Shown: one piece after another, positions 21,524 to 30,884 of the stretch | Numbering within the stretch: the stretch's first letter is position 1 | Layout: the number at the start of each line of letters is the position of its first letter | From: a virus | IMG/VR virus record: IMGVR_UViG_3300045919_000094 | Coordinates: 1-31,064 of that record | Length of the DNA stretch: 31,064 nt | Direction: 5' to 3' (one strand) | Position numbers and translations under genes: made by a program | Notes under the pieces: generated by a model | Told to the model about the DNA's origin: nothing | Database searches by the model: none | What the model saw: only the letters and a program-made list of their open reading frames with translations

Positions 21524-21560
21524 GCGGGCGCGCCTTTTGCAGGGTGCGCCCGCTTTTTTT
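21524..21560 (+). terminator. Rho-independent terminator after the capsid genes
   Basis: GCGGGCGCGCC (21524-21534) pairs with GGTGCGCCCGC (21543-21553) in an 11-bp stem with one G-U pair and an 8-base loop, followed at once by seven T (21554-21560). It lies 21 bases after the stop of the small head protein and 20 bases before the next start. It should reduce read-through into tail genes, keeping capsid transcripts more abundant than tail ones. No clear promoter follows, so tail genes depend on read-through or antitermination. Confidence 0.9.
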
Positions 21561-21580
21561 CAGCCACTGAGGAGTGATTG

Positions 21581-22042
21581 ATGAGTGACCTCAACCAGCC
21601 CAAGCGGGCCGTGATCCTGGACCCGCAGCGCATTGGCCTGGCCGAGCAGCTGCGCCGCGACTGGGTCGTCAATGCCGCTGCCGGCACCACCATCAACGAC
21701 GTGCTGCAGCCGGCCTACTGGGCCCACTGCTCGCAGGAATTCACCGTCTATGACCGCATCGATGTGCGCGTCGAGACCGGAGAGTGGGCGCTGGACTTGA
21801 TCGTCATGGACGTGGGCCGCAACTACGCGCGCATGTTCGTCGCGCATCGGTACACCTTCGCCGAGGTCGACGTGCCCGAGATCCCGGCCGACCCGATTGC
21901 CCACAAGGTGGAGTTCAAGGGCCCGCACCTGAAGTGGGTTGTGATCCGCCTGGCCGACGGCGCCCAGGTGCAGGACCGCCTGAAGACCGAGAAGGAAGCG
22001 GTCGAGTGGATGCAGAACCACATGAAGATCACGGCCGCCTGA
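21581..22042 (+). CDS. Unknown phage protein before tail tube A
   Basis: A 153-aa protein; the ATG at 21581 is preferred to a TTG three bases earlier, with GAGGAGT upstream. It reads QPKRAVILDPQRIGLAEQLR, then DVLQPAYWAHCSQEFTVYDR, with a beta-rich middle and a helical end (EKEAVEWMQNHMKITAA). No motif for catalysis. Being the first gene after the terminator and next to the tail tube gene, it could be a head-tail junction or virion accessory protein. Confidence 0.65.
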   Translation: MSDLNQPKRAVILDPQRIGLAEQLRRDWVVNAAAGTTINDVLQPAYWAHCSQEFTVYDRIDVRVETGEWALDLIVMDVGRNYARMFVAHRYTFAEVDVPEIPADPIAHKVEFKGPHLKWVVIRLADGAQVQDRLKTEKEAVEWMQNHMKITAA

Positions 22043-22043
22043 C

Positions 22044-22688
22044 GTGACCACGAAGCTGGACCTCTACAACGGAGCGCTGCTGCACTGCGGCGAGCGCTTC
22101 TTGAACTCGCTCACCGAGCAGCGCGAACCACGCCGTCTGCTCGACCGCGTGTGGTCCAGCAACGGTGTGAAGACCTGCCTCGAGCAAGGGCAGTGGAACT
22201 TCGCGATGCGGACGATCCAGATCGACTATGACCCGACCATCGAGCCGCCGTTCGGCTACAACCGCGCGTTTGAGAAGCCGGCCGACTGGGTGCTGACCAC
22301 TGGCCTGTGCGCCGACGAGTTCTTCCGCAGCCCGCTCACGCGCTACCACGATGAGACCGGCTATTGGTACGCCGACCTGGACACGATCTACGTCCGCATG
22401 GTGTCGTCGCTCGACAGCTACGGGCTGGACCTGAACAAGTGGCCCGAGTCGTTCCGCGAATTCGTGGAGGCTCATTTCGCCAGCAAGATCATCCTGAAGT
22501 TGTCCAACTCGCAGGACGAACTGGCGCGCGTGCACACCCTGCGCGAATCGCTGCTGAAGCGGGCCAAGAGCAAAGCCGCGATGGCCGAGCCGACCTCATT
22601 TCCGGCCCGGGGCAACTGGTCGCTGTCACGCAACCGCTTCCCCAATCGCCGCGATGGCGGCGGCAGCACCGGCAACCTGATCGGCTGA
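22044..22688 (+). CDS. Tail tubular protein A (T7 gp11-like adaptor)
   Basis: A 214-aa protein with a GTG start two bases after the previous stop. KLDLYNGALLHCGERFLNSL, then RRLLDRVWSSNGVKTCLEQG, QWNFAMRTIQ, YNRAFEKPADWVL and ESFREFVEAHFASKII form the well-known order of gp11-type adaptor proteins, which join portal to nozzle. The C-terminus is Arg/Gly/Ser-rich. The gene for the gp12-type partner follows after four bases. Confidence 0.9.
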   Translation: MTTKLDLYNGALLHCGERFLNSLTEQREPRRLLDRVWSSNGVKTCLEQGQWNFAMRTIQIDYDPTIEPPFGYNRAFEKPADWVLTTGLCADEFFRSPLTRYHDETGYWYADLDTIYVRMVSSLDSYGLDLNKWPESFREFVEAHFASKIILKLSNSQDELARVHTLRESLLKRAKSKAAMAEPTSFPARGNWSLSRNRFPNRRDGGGSTGNLIG

Positions 22689-22692
22689 CGAG

Positions 22693-25410
22693 ATGGCTCG
22701 CGACATCTCATCGCTGTTCTCCTTCAATCGCGGTGTCGTCGACAAGCGGGCCCTGGCGCGCATCGACGTGAAGCGCCTGGCGCTGGCGGCCGAGCAGCAG
22801 ACCAACTGGGTCTGCCGGGTGCTGGGCAACATGTCGTTGCGCGTGGGTTGGAAGTACATCGGCACGATTTACAACAGCCTGGCGTCGCGCACCCTGAAGT
22901 TCTGCTTCTCGACCACCGACCTGGCCGAACTCGAGCTCACGGCCAACCTCATGCGGATCTGGATCAGTGACACCCTGCTGACCCGGCCGACAGTGACGAC
23001 CGCCATCACCAATGGAACTTTCCCGACCGACCTGACTGGGTGGACAGACAGCGACGAGGCCGGCGCCACGTCGTCATGGGTCGCGCCCAACTACATGCAA
23101 CTGGTCGGCAGTGGCACGGCATTCGCCATTCGCGAACAGGCAGTCACGACCGTCAATACCGGCGTCGAGCACGGGCTGCGCATCATCGTTGCCCGCGGCC
23201 CCGTGATGCTGCGCATCGGGTCTTCATCCGGCGCGGACGACTACGTGCGCGAGACAACCCTCTACCAGGGCACGCACTCCCTGTCGATCACCCCGACAGG
23301 CAACTTCTACATCCGGTTCTTCAGCCGACTGGCGCGCAAGGTCTGGGTGTCCAACTGCACCGTTGAGGCGGCCGGCGTCGTCACCCTTCCGACCCCGTGG
23401 GGTGCAAGCGACCTGAGCAAGATCCGCATCGACCAATCGGCCGACGTCATCTTCGCGGCCTGCTCTGGCTTCCAGCAGCGGCGCATTGAGCGGCGCGGCA
23501 CGCATCCCGCCGGGCGGTCGTGGTCAGTCGTGCTGTACACGCCGATCGACGGCCCGTTCAATCTGGAGAACACGACCCAGACGACCTTGACGGCCAGCGC
23601 CTTGACGGGGAACGTGACCCTGACAGCCAGCGCGGCCACGTTCAAGTCCACGCACGTAGGCGCGCTGTTCTCCATCACATCAGTCGGCCAGGACGTGAAG
23701 ACCGTGGCATCGGCCAGCGGCGTCTTCACCTCATCGATCAGAGTGACGGGCCTGTCCACTGGCGGCGGCGGCGCGCGCGTCTTCAGCGTGAGCATCTCGG
23801 GGAACGCAACAGCCTCCACGGTAAAGCTGCAGCGGTCCTACGACAACGCCACATGGATTGATGTCGGACCGCTCAGCACTTGGACCAACGACATCACGGG
23901 CCCGATCGATGACGGCCTGGACAACCAGATCATCTGGTATCGGCTTCTGCTGTTCACGCGCGTCGCTCCCGACAACGTGACGATGGAACTCATCATCGGC
24001 AGCGGGTCTGTGCGAGGCATCGCCAGGATCACAGACTACACGTCAGCCACCAGTGTCGGCGCCGAGGTCGTCAAGGATCTTGGCGGCATCACGGCCACGC
24101 AGTATTGGCAAGAGGGCAAGTGGTCCGACCTGGCCGGCTGGCCAACATCGGTTCGCATCCACGAGGGACGCATGTGGTGGGCGGGCCTGAACGGCGTCTG
24201 GGGTTCGATCTCGGACGCCTATGACTCGTTCGATGAGACCTACCCTGGCGATGCGGGCCCGATCAATCGCACCATCGGTTCAGGCCCTGTCGACACCATC
24301 AACTGGCTGCTGAACCTGAAGGGCCTGTTGTTGGGTGCGGAGGGCGCCGAGTATTCGGTGCGTGCATCGTCACTGGACGAGCCGCTGACGCCGACCAACT
24401 TCAACATGAAGGTCTCAAGCACGCAGGGCTCTGGCGTCACCGAGGCGGTCAAGGTCGACCAGACCGGCTACTTCGTGAACCGGGCCGGCGTGAAGGTCTT
24501 CGACTTGTCGTTCAACCTGCAGTCCTACGACTACGCCTCCACCGACCTGATGGAGTTGGCGCCTGAACTGGGCATGCCAGGGATCGTTCGCATCGACGTG
24601 CAGCGCATGCCAGACACGCGCCTGCACTGCATCCGTTCGGACGGCACCGCTTTCGTGGCCATCGTCAACAAGGCCGAGGACATGCTGGCGCTGGTCGAGA
24701 TCCAGACCGACGGCTACATCGAGGACGTCGTGGTGCAACCGGCCGTGCCGGGAAATCTGGACGACCAGGTCTACTACACCGTGCGCCGAACCATCAACGG
24801 CGCCACGGTGCGCTATCGCGAGAAGTGGGCGCAAGAGGTCGACTGCCGCGGCGACAAGCAACTGTGCCTGCTGGCCGACTCTTTCACGACCTACACCGGG
24901 TCTGCCGCTACGGTCATCACGGGTCTCGGCCATCTCGAGGGCAAGGATGTCGTGGTGTGGGCCGACGGCGCCGATGTCGGAACCATCGACACCACCGAGG
25001 TCTGGACGCAGCGCTACACCGTGTCGGGCGGACAGATCACGCTGGCCACCGCAGCCACCAACGTCGTGGTTGGTCTCGGCTACCAGGCTCGGTTCAGGAG
25101 CGCGAAGCTGGGCCAACAGTCGCAGCAAGGCAGCCCGCTGAACCGGCAGAAGAAGGTCGGCCACATCGGTCTGATCCTGGCCGACACGCACCGCAAGGGC
25201 CTGAAGTACGGCGGCGCGTTCGACTACCTGGACGACATGCCAGAGATCGAGGCCGGCGCCGAAGTGACTGCCGAAGTCACCACCGAGTACGACGAGAACC
25301 TGATCGAATTCCCCGGCTTCTGGACGACCGACGCGCGCATCTGCCTCCAAGCGCAGGCGCCTCGCCCGGCCACCGTCATGGCCGTCACCCCTGACCTGGC
25401 GGAATACTGA
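22693..25410 (+). CDS. Tail tubular protein B (T7 gp12-like nozzle)
   Basis: A 905-aa protein, the largest in the window. The start ISSLFSFNRGVVDKRALARI, followed by QQTNWVCRVLGNMSLRVGWK, is typical of podovirus nozzle proteins. The C-terminal half includes WPTSVRIHEGRMWWAGLNGV, WLLNLKGLLLGAEGAEYSVR and LNRQKKVGHIGLILADTHRK, also family features. The middle (about 290-440) has Thr/Ser-rich beta repeats that may be a lectin-like or Ig-like insertion. It forms the tail tip through which DNA leaves. Its stop shares one base with the next start. Confidence 0.88.
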   Translation: MARDISSLFSFNRGVVDKRALARIDVKRLALAAEQQTNWVCRVLGNMSLRVGWKYIGTIYNSLASRTLKFCFSTTDLAELELTANLMRIWISDTLLTRPTVTTAITNGTFPTDLTGWTDSDEAGATSSWVAPNYMQLVGSGTAFAIREQAVTTVNTGVEHGLRIIVARGPVMLRIGSSSGADDYVRETTLYQGTHSLSITPTGNFYIRFFSRLARKVWVSNCTVEAAGVVTLPTPWGASDLSKIRIDQSADVIFAACSGFQQRRIERRGTHPAGRSWSVVLYTPIDGPFNLENTTQTTLTASALTGNVTLTASAATFKSTHVGALFSITSVGQDVKTVASASGVFTSSIRVTGLSTGGGGARVFSVSISGNATASTVKLQRSYDNATWIDVGPLSTWTNDITGPIDDGLDNQIIWYRLLLFTRVAPDNVTMELIIGSGSVRGIARITDYTSATSVGAEVVKDLGGITATQYWQEGKWSDLAGWPTSVRIHEGRMWWAGLNGVWGSISDAYDSFDETYPGDAGPINRTIGSGPVDTINWLLNLKGLLLGAEGAEYSVRASSLDEPLTPTNFNMKVSSTQGSGVTEAVKVDQTGYFVNRAGVKVFDLSFNLQSYDYASTDLMELAPELGMPGIVRIDVQRMPDTRLHCIRSDGTAFVAIVNKAEDMLALVEIQTDGYIEDVVVQPAVPGNLDDQVYYTVRRTINGATVRYREKWAQEVDCRGDKQLCLLADSFTTYTGSAATVITGLGHLEGKDVVVWADGADVGTIDTTEVWTQRYTVSGGQITLATAATNVVVGLGYQARFRSAKLGQQSQQGSPLNRQKKVGHIGLILADTHRKGLKYGGAFDYLDDMPEIEAGAEVTAEVTTEYDENLIEFPGFWTTDARICLQAQAPRPATVMAVTPDLAEY

Positions 25411-25976
25411 TGGCCGGCTTCCTCGACTTCCTCAGTGGCAGCAACACAGGCGCGCAGGATCTGTCCGTTCTGGGCAGCATCCTGCAGTTCTCCGGAGCCA
25501 TCCAGCAGGGTCAACAGTCCCAGCATGCCAGCGAGTTCCAGGCCGATCAGCTGCGCCAGAACGGCGGCCAGGCGCAGGCATCCTCGCAGCGCACCGCGGC
25601 CGAAATCGACCGTCAGACCCAGATGGTCGTGTCGCGTTCGCTGGCTGTGGCGGCGGCATCCGGCGGTGGCGCATCTGATCCGACGGTGGTGAACCTGATA
25701 GCGCAGAACGCCGCCGAGGGCGCCTACCGCAAGGCCGTGGCCCTGTACAACGGCGATGAGGCAAACCGCGGCGACCAGGCCCAGGCGTCGGCGCGCGAGT
25801 ACGAAGGCAAGAGCGCCAAGGTCAGCGGCTACGTGGCCGGCGCATCGAACCTGCTGTCGGCCGGCGCCAAGAGCGCCTCGCTGTTCCAGCGCTTCGGCTC
25901 TGGTGCGCCAGGCCGTGGTGACTTGGCTGGCGGTCCCGGCACATCGTCCTGGGGTAGCGACTTGGTGGATCGCTGA
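25410..25976 (+). CDS. Internal virion protein (gp14-like)
   Basis: A 188-aa protein with a TGATG overlap. After a short start, residues about 25-130 are helical, Gln/Ala-rich (QQGQQSQHASEFQADQLRQN), with RTAAEIDRQTQMVVSRSLAV and NLIAQNAAEGAYRKAVALYN. The C-terminus is Gly/Ser-rich. This composition, length and place between nozzle and larger internal proteins are as in the T7 gp14-type core protein, which is ejected and forms the outer-membrane part of the channel. Confidence 0.75.
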   Translation: MAGFLDFLSGSNTGAQDLSVLGSILQFSGAIQQGQQSQHASEFQADQLRQNGGQAQASSQRTAAEIDRQTQMVVSRSLAVAAASGGGASDPTVVNLIAQNAAEGAYRKAVALYNGDEANRGDQAQASAREYEGKSAKVSGYVAGASNLLSAGAKSASLFQRFGSGAPGRGDLAGGPGTSSWGSDLVDR

Positions 25977-27763
25977 TGCCAGTCCTGCCAGACCCCACAT
26001 CCTTCGGCCAGCGGCCATCGCTGCAGCCGTCGGCAACTGTTGCGGGCTACAACCCCACGACGGGGCGCGACGTCGCGCAGGCCGGCAAGGAGATGCAGGG
26101 TGCGGCTGATGTGCTGGCCGAGACCAACCTGCGGCAGGACGCGATGGCCGCAAAGGACGGCGCGAACAGACTGACTCAGGCGGCGATGCTGATTCAGTAC
26201 AACGACAAGGACGGGTGGGCAAACACCCGCGAGCAGCAGGCTGTCGGCAAGCCGTTCATCGACACCTATGCCGGCAAGTTCAACGACGAACGGCAGAAGA
26301 TCCGCGACAGCCTGCAGTCCGACGCCCAGCGCGCGCTGTTTGACAAGCACGCAGATGTCGAAGCGCTGCAGATGCAATCGTCGCTGCTTCGGCACCAAGC
26401 CGCAGAGACGCAGAAAGCCAACGATTCAACGGACAACGCGCGGGTGACGCTGAGCCTGCAAAAGATTGCCAGAGACCCCAACAACATCGTCGGCTTCGGC
26501 ACTGAGATGTCGAAGATCGAGGGCGCAGTGACCAGCAACGGCGAGCGCAACGGCCTGTCGCAGCAACAGATCGACGTCAACCTGGGCAAGGTCCGCACGG
26601 CTGCCTACGTCTCGCGCATCCAAGCCTTGATGCACGGCATCCCTGGCGTGGTCGAGCCTGATGCCGACGCAGCCGCGGCGCTGTTCAAGTCGGTCGAGCC
26701 CATCCTCGGCGAGCAGGCCATCCGAGATCTGTCACCCCAACTGGCGGTGGCCGGCACGCAGCAGAAGGCGCAGAAGATCGGCGCCGGCCTGGCGGCCAAA
26801 TATGACTACACCCAGACCGGCGATGCGCAAAAAGAGATCGATGCGTCGGACATGCCCGCTGCGCTGAAGACGGCCGTGCGTGCCGAGGTCGAGCACCGGC
26901 ATGCAGTGCAGCAGTCAGATGCCGACAAGGCGCAGGCGCTGGGCGTCAGTAAGGTGATGGAGCAGGTATACGGCGGCGCATCCAAAGGACAGGTGCTGGC
27001 AAGCCCAGAGTTCGCCGCCCTGCGCGACAAGGGCGCCGTGTTGAAGGCTATTGACGACAAGGCCTACACCGACGTGTTGCGCGCCAATGCCAACGACGCC
27101 CGTGCAATATCCAAACTGCAGCGCGCCGAGACCGAGTTGCACATCAAGGGCGCGGCCGCCGCCTTCAACTACCTGGACCCGCAGACGCTGGTCGACACGC
27201 CGCGCGCCAAGATCGAAGCGCTGCTGCCGACACTTGGGCGCGACTGGACCGCGCAGATCCTGCAGCGCAAGGACTCGCTCGAAAAGAAGGGCGTGGCCGA
27301 CGCCAAGGTGGACCACGACGACATGATGGCGATCCTGGGCGAGATGGGCCTGAAGCCATTCGAAAAGGCCAAGAGCGACGAGGGGAAGGCTGCGATCGCC
27401 ACGACGCAGTCGCGCGTTGAACGCATGCTGACCGCTGTTCAGCAGGCCACCGGAAAGCCGCTGTCTCGCGAGCAGAAGAACCAGATCATGCGTGAGGAAG
27501 TCGCCAAGACCGTAACGGTGGACAACACCTTCTGGTTCAACGACACCAAGCCGATCGCCGAGTTGTCGCCCGACGAACTAAGCCGGGTGATCGTGCCGCC
27601 TCAAGAGGCATCGCGAAGCTACAGCGAGATGGCCGACCTGTACAAGCGCAGCGCCGGCAAGCTGACGCAGTACGAGCCCACGCCCGAGAACATGCGGCGC
27701 TACTACCTGACGCACCGCAAGGGCTCGATGACGGCGCCCATGATCCCGGCGGCGTCGCGATGA
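25976..27763 (+). CDS. Internal/ejection virion protein (gp15-like)
   Basis: A 595-aa, mostly helical and charged protein. TSFGQRPSLQPSATVAGYNP near the N-terminus and QAGKEMQGAADVLAETNLRQ are typical of podovirus proteins stored in the head and ejected into the periplasm. Long coiled-coil-like stretches run through the middle, and the end is NMRRYYLTHRKGSMTAP. No catalytic motif. It shares a base with the upstream stop and has a 4-base overlap with the next gene. By order it corresponds to gp15 of T7, though sequence similarity may be low. Confidence 0.75.
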   Translation: MPVLPDPTSFGQRPSLQPSATVAGYNPTTGRDVAQAGKEMQGAADVLAETNLRQDAMAAKDGANRLTQAAMLIQYNDKDGWANTREQQAVGKPFIDTYAGKFNDERQKIRDSLQSDAQRALFDKHADVEALQMQSSLLRHQAAETQKANDSTDNARVTLSLQKIARDPNNIVGFGTEMSKIEGAVTSNGERNGLSQQQIDVNLGKVRTAAYVSRIQALMHGIPGVVEPDADAAAALFKSVEPILGEQAIRDLSPQLAVAGTQQKAQKIGAGLAAKYDYTQTGDAQKEIDASDMPAALKTAVRAEVEHRHAVQQSDADKAQALGVSKVMEQVYGGASKGQVLASPEFAALRDKGAVLKAIDDKAYTDVLRANANDARAISKLQRAETELHIKGAAAAFNYLDPQTLVDTPRAKIEALLPTLGRDWTAQILQRKDSLEKKGVADAKVDHDDMMAILGEMGLKPFEKAKSDEGKAAIATTQSRVERMLTAVQQATGKPLSREQKNQIMREEVAKTVTVDNTFWFNDTKPIAELSPDELSRVIVPPQEASRSYSEMADLYKRSAGKLTQYEPTPENMRRYYLTHRKGSMTAPMIPAASR

Positions 27764-29673
27764 GTGACTACCTGAAGTCGCTGCAGGAGCAGGCTGATGC
27801 TGTCGGCCGCGGCGGCGCGCTTGAGCCGCCGCCCGACTACATGGACGCGCTGCGCAAGCAGGCCGATGAGGTCGGCCAGGCGCAGTTCCGCGGCACGGTG
27901 TCGCAAGCACTGGCCGTCAACCCCGACCAGTATGCCGGGCAGCGCCAGGTTGCACAGCGCATGGGTGTCGCGCCCGCCGTCGTTCAGGCCCTTCCGGCTG
28001 AGATGGACGCGCGCGACAAACTGCAGCAGGTCGAGCGTGACACCGCAGACTCGGCACCGCTGCGGCTAAAGTACTCCGACGCCGACTTCGCCAAGTTGGC
28101 CCACGACGACAGCGGCCCCCTGTCCGCAGTTGCAGCTGCAGCCAAGTGGCTGTTCAGCGCCGATCCCGGCAACGGCCTGATGTACGCCGCAGCCGGCGGC
28201 TTCCGCAGTGGAAACGCCAGCCTGTGGCAAGTGGGTCGTGCTGCCGCCGAAAACCTGGCGCCACTGGTCAACCCGCTGGTCGGCGCCGTGCTGCCCGAGA
28301 ACCCGCTGTCCCGCATGGCGCAGGGCATGGGCGAATTCGCAGCCACCGAAGAGGCTGCAGCCAAGCGCATCAACCCGCCCAAGCAGGGCATCGTGGCCGG
28401 CGGCATCGACAGCGGCATCCAGTCGGTGGTGCAGAACGCATCCTGGTTGCCGCTGGCAATCATGGGCGGGCCGGCCGGTCCCGCCATCGCGCTGACCATG
28501 ATGTCGCTGCAGCAAGGCGGCCAGTCCTACGGCGAGGCACGCGACAAGGGCGCCAACCCGCAGCAGGCACTGGCTTACGGAGGAATGCAGGCGGGCCTGG
28601 AGGCTGCGTTCGAAGTCGCCCCACTGGTTGCCCTCATCAAGGACTTGAAGGCCGGCAGCGGCTTCCTGAAGACGTTGGTGCACCAGGCCGTCACCGAGAT
28701 CCCGGGTGAGTTAGCCACACAGCATCTGCAAGACCTGAATGAGTGGATTTCGCTGCACCCCGAGAAGACCTTCGGCGACTACCTGGACGAGCGGCCGGCG
28801 GCCACCGCGCAGACCATCATCGCCACGCTGATCGGAGTCGGCGCGCACACCAGCATCGGGCACGCTGTGGCCAAGGTGATGGACGGGGCTGGCGACCAGC
28901 GCGCTCAGGTTGATGTGTCAAACGCACAGACAAAAGCCATCGCCGACCTGTTCGCCAAAGCAGCTGCCACCAAGACCCGCGAGCGCGACCCTGTCTCGTT
29001 TGCCGATGTCGTGCAGCAGGCGGCCGATGAAGGCCACCCTGAAACCAAGAGCGTCTACATCGACGCCAAGACCTTGGTCGAGACGATGCAGGGCAACGAG
29101 GAAGCGGCCGGCGTCTTCAACCAGATGCCGCAGGCCGTGCAGGACCAGGTGCAGGAGGCGCTTGCTACGGGCGGCGCGGTGGAGTTGCCCATCGGCGAAC
29201 TGGTCTCGCGCGCCGCCGGCACGCCGCTTGAAGCCGCGCTGTTGCCGCACTTGCGCACCACGCCAGAAGGCCTGAGTCAGACCGAAGCCAAGGAGGCATC
29301 AGCCCAGGCCCAGGCCGACCTGACAGCGCACGCCGACCGCGTTATCGCCGAGAGCCAGCGCGGCGATCAGATCCGCAGCGAAGGCGAACAAGTTCGGCAG
29401 ACCGTGCTGGATTCTCTGAACGCCGTGGGCCGCAACACCTCAGACGTCAACGAGTCCTACGCCAGGTTGCACGAGGCCTTCTTCACTGCGATGTCCGATC
29501 GCATGGGCACCACACCGATGCAGTTGTTCAAGGCCTTCGACCTAAAGGTCAAGGGCGAGACCCAGCAGCAGAACGAGGCCAATCCCGAAGTGCTCGAGGC
29601 GGCCAGGACTGAGATGGTCTCGATGCGCAAGCGCGAGTCGGTGCTCAAGCAGTTGCTGGAGTGCGTCGGATGA
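27760..29673 (+). CDS. Internal virion / shortened polyvalent-type protein
   Basis: A 637-aa protein. Residues 1-60 hold two related short helical repeats (MSDYLKSLQEQADAVG and YMDALRKQADEVG). Residues about 120-330 are Gly/Ala-rich and hydrophobic (LPLAIMGGPAGPAIALTMMS), able to cross or enter a membrane. HQAVTEIPGELATQHLQDLN and FFTAMSDRMGTTPMQLFKAF are blocks I associate with large ejected polyvalent proteins of podoviruses. Those often continue for hundreds of residues with enzyme domains; here the protein ends about 50 residues later. There is no visible lysozyme motif in the N-terminal part. Confidence 0.72.
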   Translation: MSDYLKSLQEQADAVGRGGALEPPPDYMDALRKQADEVGQAQFRGTVSQALAVNPDQYAGQRQVAQRMGVAPAVVQALPAEMDARDKLQQVERDTADSAPLRLKYSDADFAKLAHDDSGPLSAVAAAAKWLFSADPGNGLMYAAAGGFRSGNASLWQVGRAAAENLAPLVNPLVGAVLPENPLSRMAQGMGEFAATEEAAAKRINPPKQGIVAGGIDSGIQSVVQNASWLPLAIMGGPAGPAIALTMMSLQQGGQSYGEARDKGANPQQALAYGGMQAGLEAAFEVAPLVALIKDLKAGSGFLKTLVHQAVTEIPGELATQHLQDLNEWISLHPEKTFGDYLDERPAATAQTIIATLIGVGAHTSIGHAVAKVMDGAGDQRAQVDVSNAQTKAIADLFAKAAATKTRERDPVSFADVVQQAADEGHPETKSVYIDAKTLVETMQGNEEAAGVFNQMPQAVQDQVQEALATGGAVELPIGELVSRAAGTPLEAALLPHLRTTPEGLSQTEAKEASAQAQADLTAHADRVIAESQRGDQIRSEGEQVRQTVLDSLNAVGRNTSDVNESYARLHEAFFTAMSDRMGTTPMQLFKAFDLKVKGETQQQNEANPEVLEAARTEMVSMRKRESVLKQLLECVG

Positions 29674-30029
29674 GTGCCCTGGCAAAGATCAGCGCGCAGG
29701 TTATCGAGCTTTCGCAGCGAGACACGTCAGCGCTCGAGGACGTCCTGTCGGAGATCAGCAGCGCGCTAAGCGACTTGTTGGTGGTTCTGGAGCGGCCAAC
29801 TGCTGAAGCGGCGGTGCCCCAAGTCACCGTCAACTCGCCCAGCGTCATCGTCAATTCGCCCGACGTGATCGTGAACGTGCCCGAGGCGCGGCCCGTCATC
29901 AACGTGCAGCCCGCATCGGTCGTCGTCATGCCGGCGCCCGAGTCCGCGATGAAGGGCTGGCGCCTGGTGGTGACAGAGCGAGACGGCAACGGGGCGATCT
30001 ATTCAGTCAACTTGATACCGGAGAAATGA
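29670..30029 (+). CDS. Unknown protein with VNSP-type beta repeats
   Basis: A 119-aa protein; the ATG at 29670 forms an ATGA overlap. It has a helical N-terminus (about 1-50) and then short hydrophobic repeats with alternating residues: VTVNSPSVIVNSPDVIVNVP, then INVQPASVVV. It ends in a small beta-rich domain (MKGWRLVVTERDGNGAIYSV). The pattern suggests a trimeric beta-helix or fibre shaft with an N-terminal coiled coil, possibly a tail spike connector. No family recognised with confidence. Confidence 0.6.
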   Translation: MSALAKISAQVIELSQRDTSALEDVLSEISSALSDLLVVLERPTAEAAVPQVTVNSPSVIVNSPDVIVNVPEARPVINVQPASVVVMPAPESAMKGWRLVVTERDGNGAIYSVNLIPEK

Positions 30030-30030
30030 G

Positions 30031-30468
30031 ATGGCACTAGGTTCAACTTTCGAGGCCGACATCCTCAACCTGTGGCTGTGCGCAAAGCCCATCGCCAACG
30101 TGGCGGACAACGCCGCGTCGGCCCCATTGACGGTGACCTGGTGCTCTCTGCACACGGCAGATCCGAGCAGCGGCACGCAGGCCACCAGCGAGCTCGCCCT
30201 GACCGGCTACGCCCGCACCAGCGTGGCCCGCACGACGGCCGGCTACACGGTGACGGGGTCAGGCCCCGCCACTGCATCCCCGGTCGCGGCCATCACCTTC
30301 CCGCAGTGCACCTCGACATCGACGGGCACCGTCACCTTCTGGTCGGTCGGAACGTCATCTGCCGGCACGGGCAAGTTGCTGGCCAGCGGCACGGTGACAC
30401 CGAACATCAACATCAGTCAGAACGTGACGCCGCAGATCACGACTGGCTCTTCCATCACGCTGAGCTGA
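30031..30468 (+). CDS. Tail-fibre-type protein
   Basis: A 145-aa protein with GGAG before its ATG. MALGSTFEADILNLWLCAKP, then VTWCSLHTADPSSGTQATSE, GYARTSVARTT and AITFPQCTSTSTGTVTFWSV match a common small phage tail-fibre family. Beta-rich throughout with no catalytic residues; the C-terminus ends in SSITLS. It is probably part of the tail tip or fibre complex. Two bases separate it from the previous gene. Confidence 0.75.
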   Translation: MALGSTFEADILNLWLCAKPIANVADNAASAPLTVTWCSLHTADPSSGTQATSELALTGYARTSVARTTAGYTVTGSGPATASPVAAITFPQCTSTSTGTVTFWSVGTSSAGTGKLLASGTVTPNINISQNVTPQITTGSSITLS

Positions 30469-30469
30469 T

Positions 30470-30871
30470 ATGTCGGCCACCGGAACGGCAACCCTCGACT
30501 TCGGCGCCTTCCCTGGCGGAAGCGACGCATCACTGGCCGTGGCCAGCGCGGGCATCGCATCAGGGTCGCTGGTCGAGGCGTGGCTGTTTCCTGCGGCAAC
30601 GACAGACCATACCGCCGACGAACACCTGGTTGAGACGCTCAGCGTCGTCGCAGGGAATGTCTCGGCGGGAGTGGGTTTCACGATCTACGGAGTGAACACC
30701 TCGCAACTGTATGAGCCGGTGACGCAGCCGGTATCGGCCAACAGCATCGTGAGCAGTTCAAGCATCACGACGATCGCCGTGAAGAACGCGCAGCCAGGTG
30801 CAGTGGCCTACGGCGGCGGTGCCGGCACTCGCATCTACGGCAAATGGAACGTCGGCTGGGTCTGGGTCTAA
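30470..30871 (+). CDS. Small tail/virion protein
   Basis: A 133-aa protein starting one base after the previous stop. ATGTATLDFGAFPGGSDASL at the start, SLVEAWLFPAATTDHTADEH in the middle, and a C-terminal TRIYGKWNVGWVWV are typical of small tail-associated phage proteins found beside the fibre protein before it. Beta-rich; no enzyme motif. It likely belongs to the tail tip assembly. Confidence 0.65.
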   Translation: MSATGTATLDFGAFPGGSDASLAVASAGIASGSLVEAWLFPAATTDHTADEHLVETLSVVAGNVSAGVGFTIYGVNTSQLYEPVTQPVSANSIVSSSSITTIAVKNAQPGAVAYGGGAGTRIYGKWNVGWVWV

Positions 30872-30884
30872 CCAAGAGGATCGC

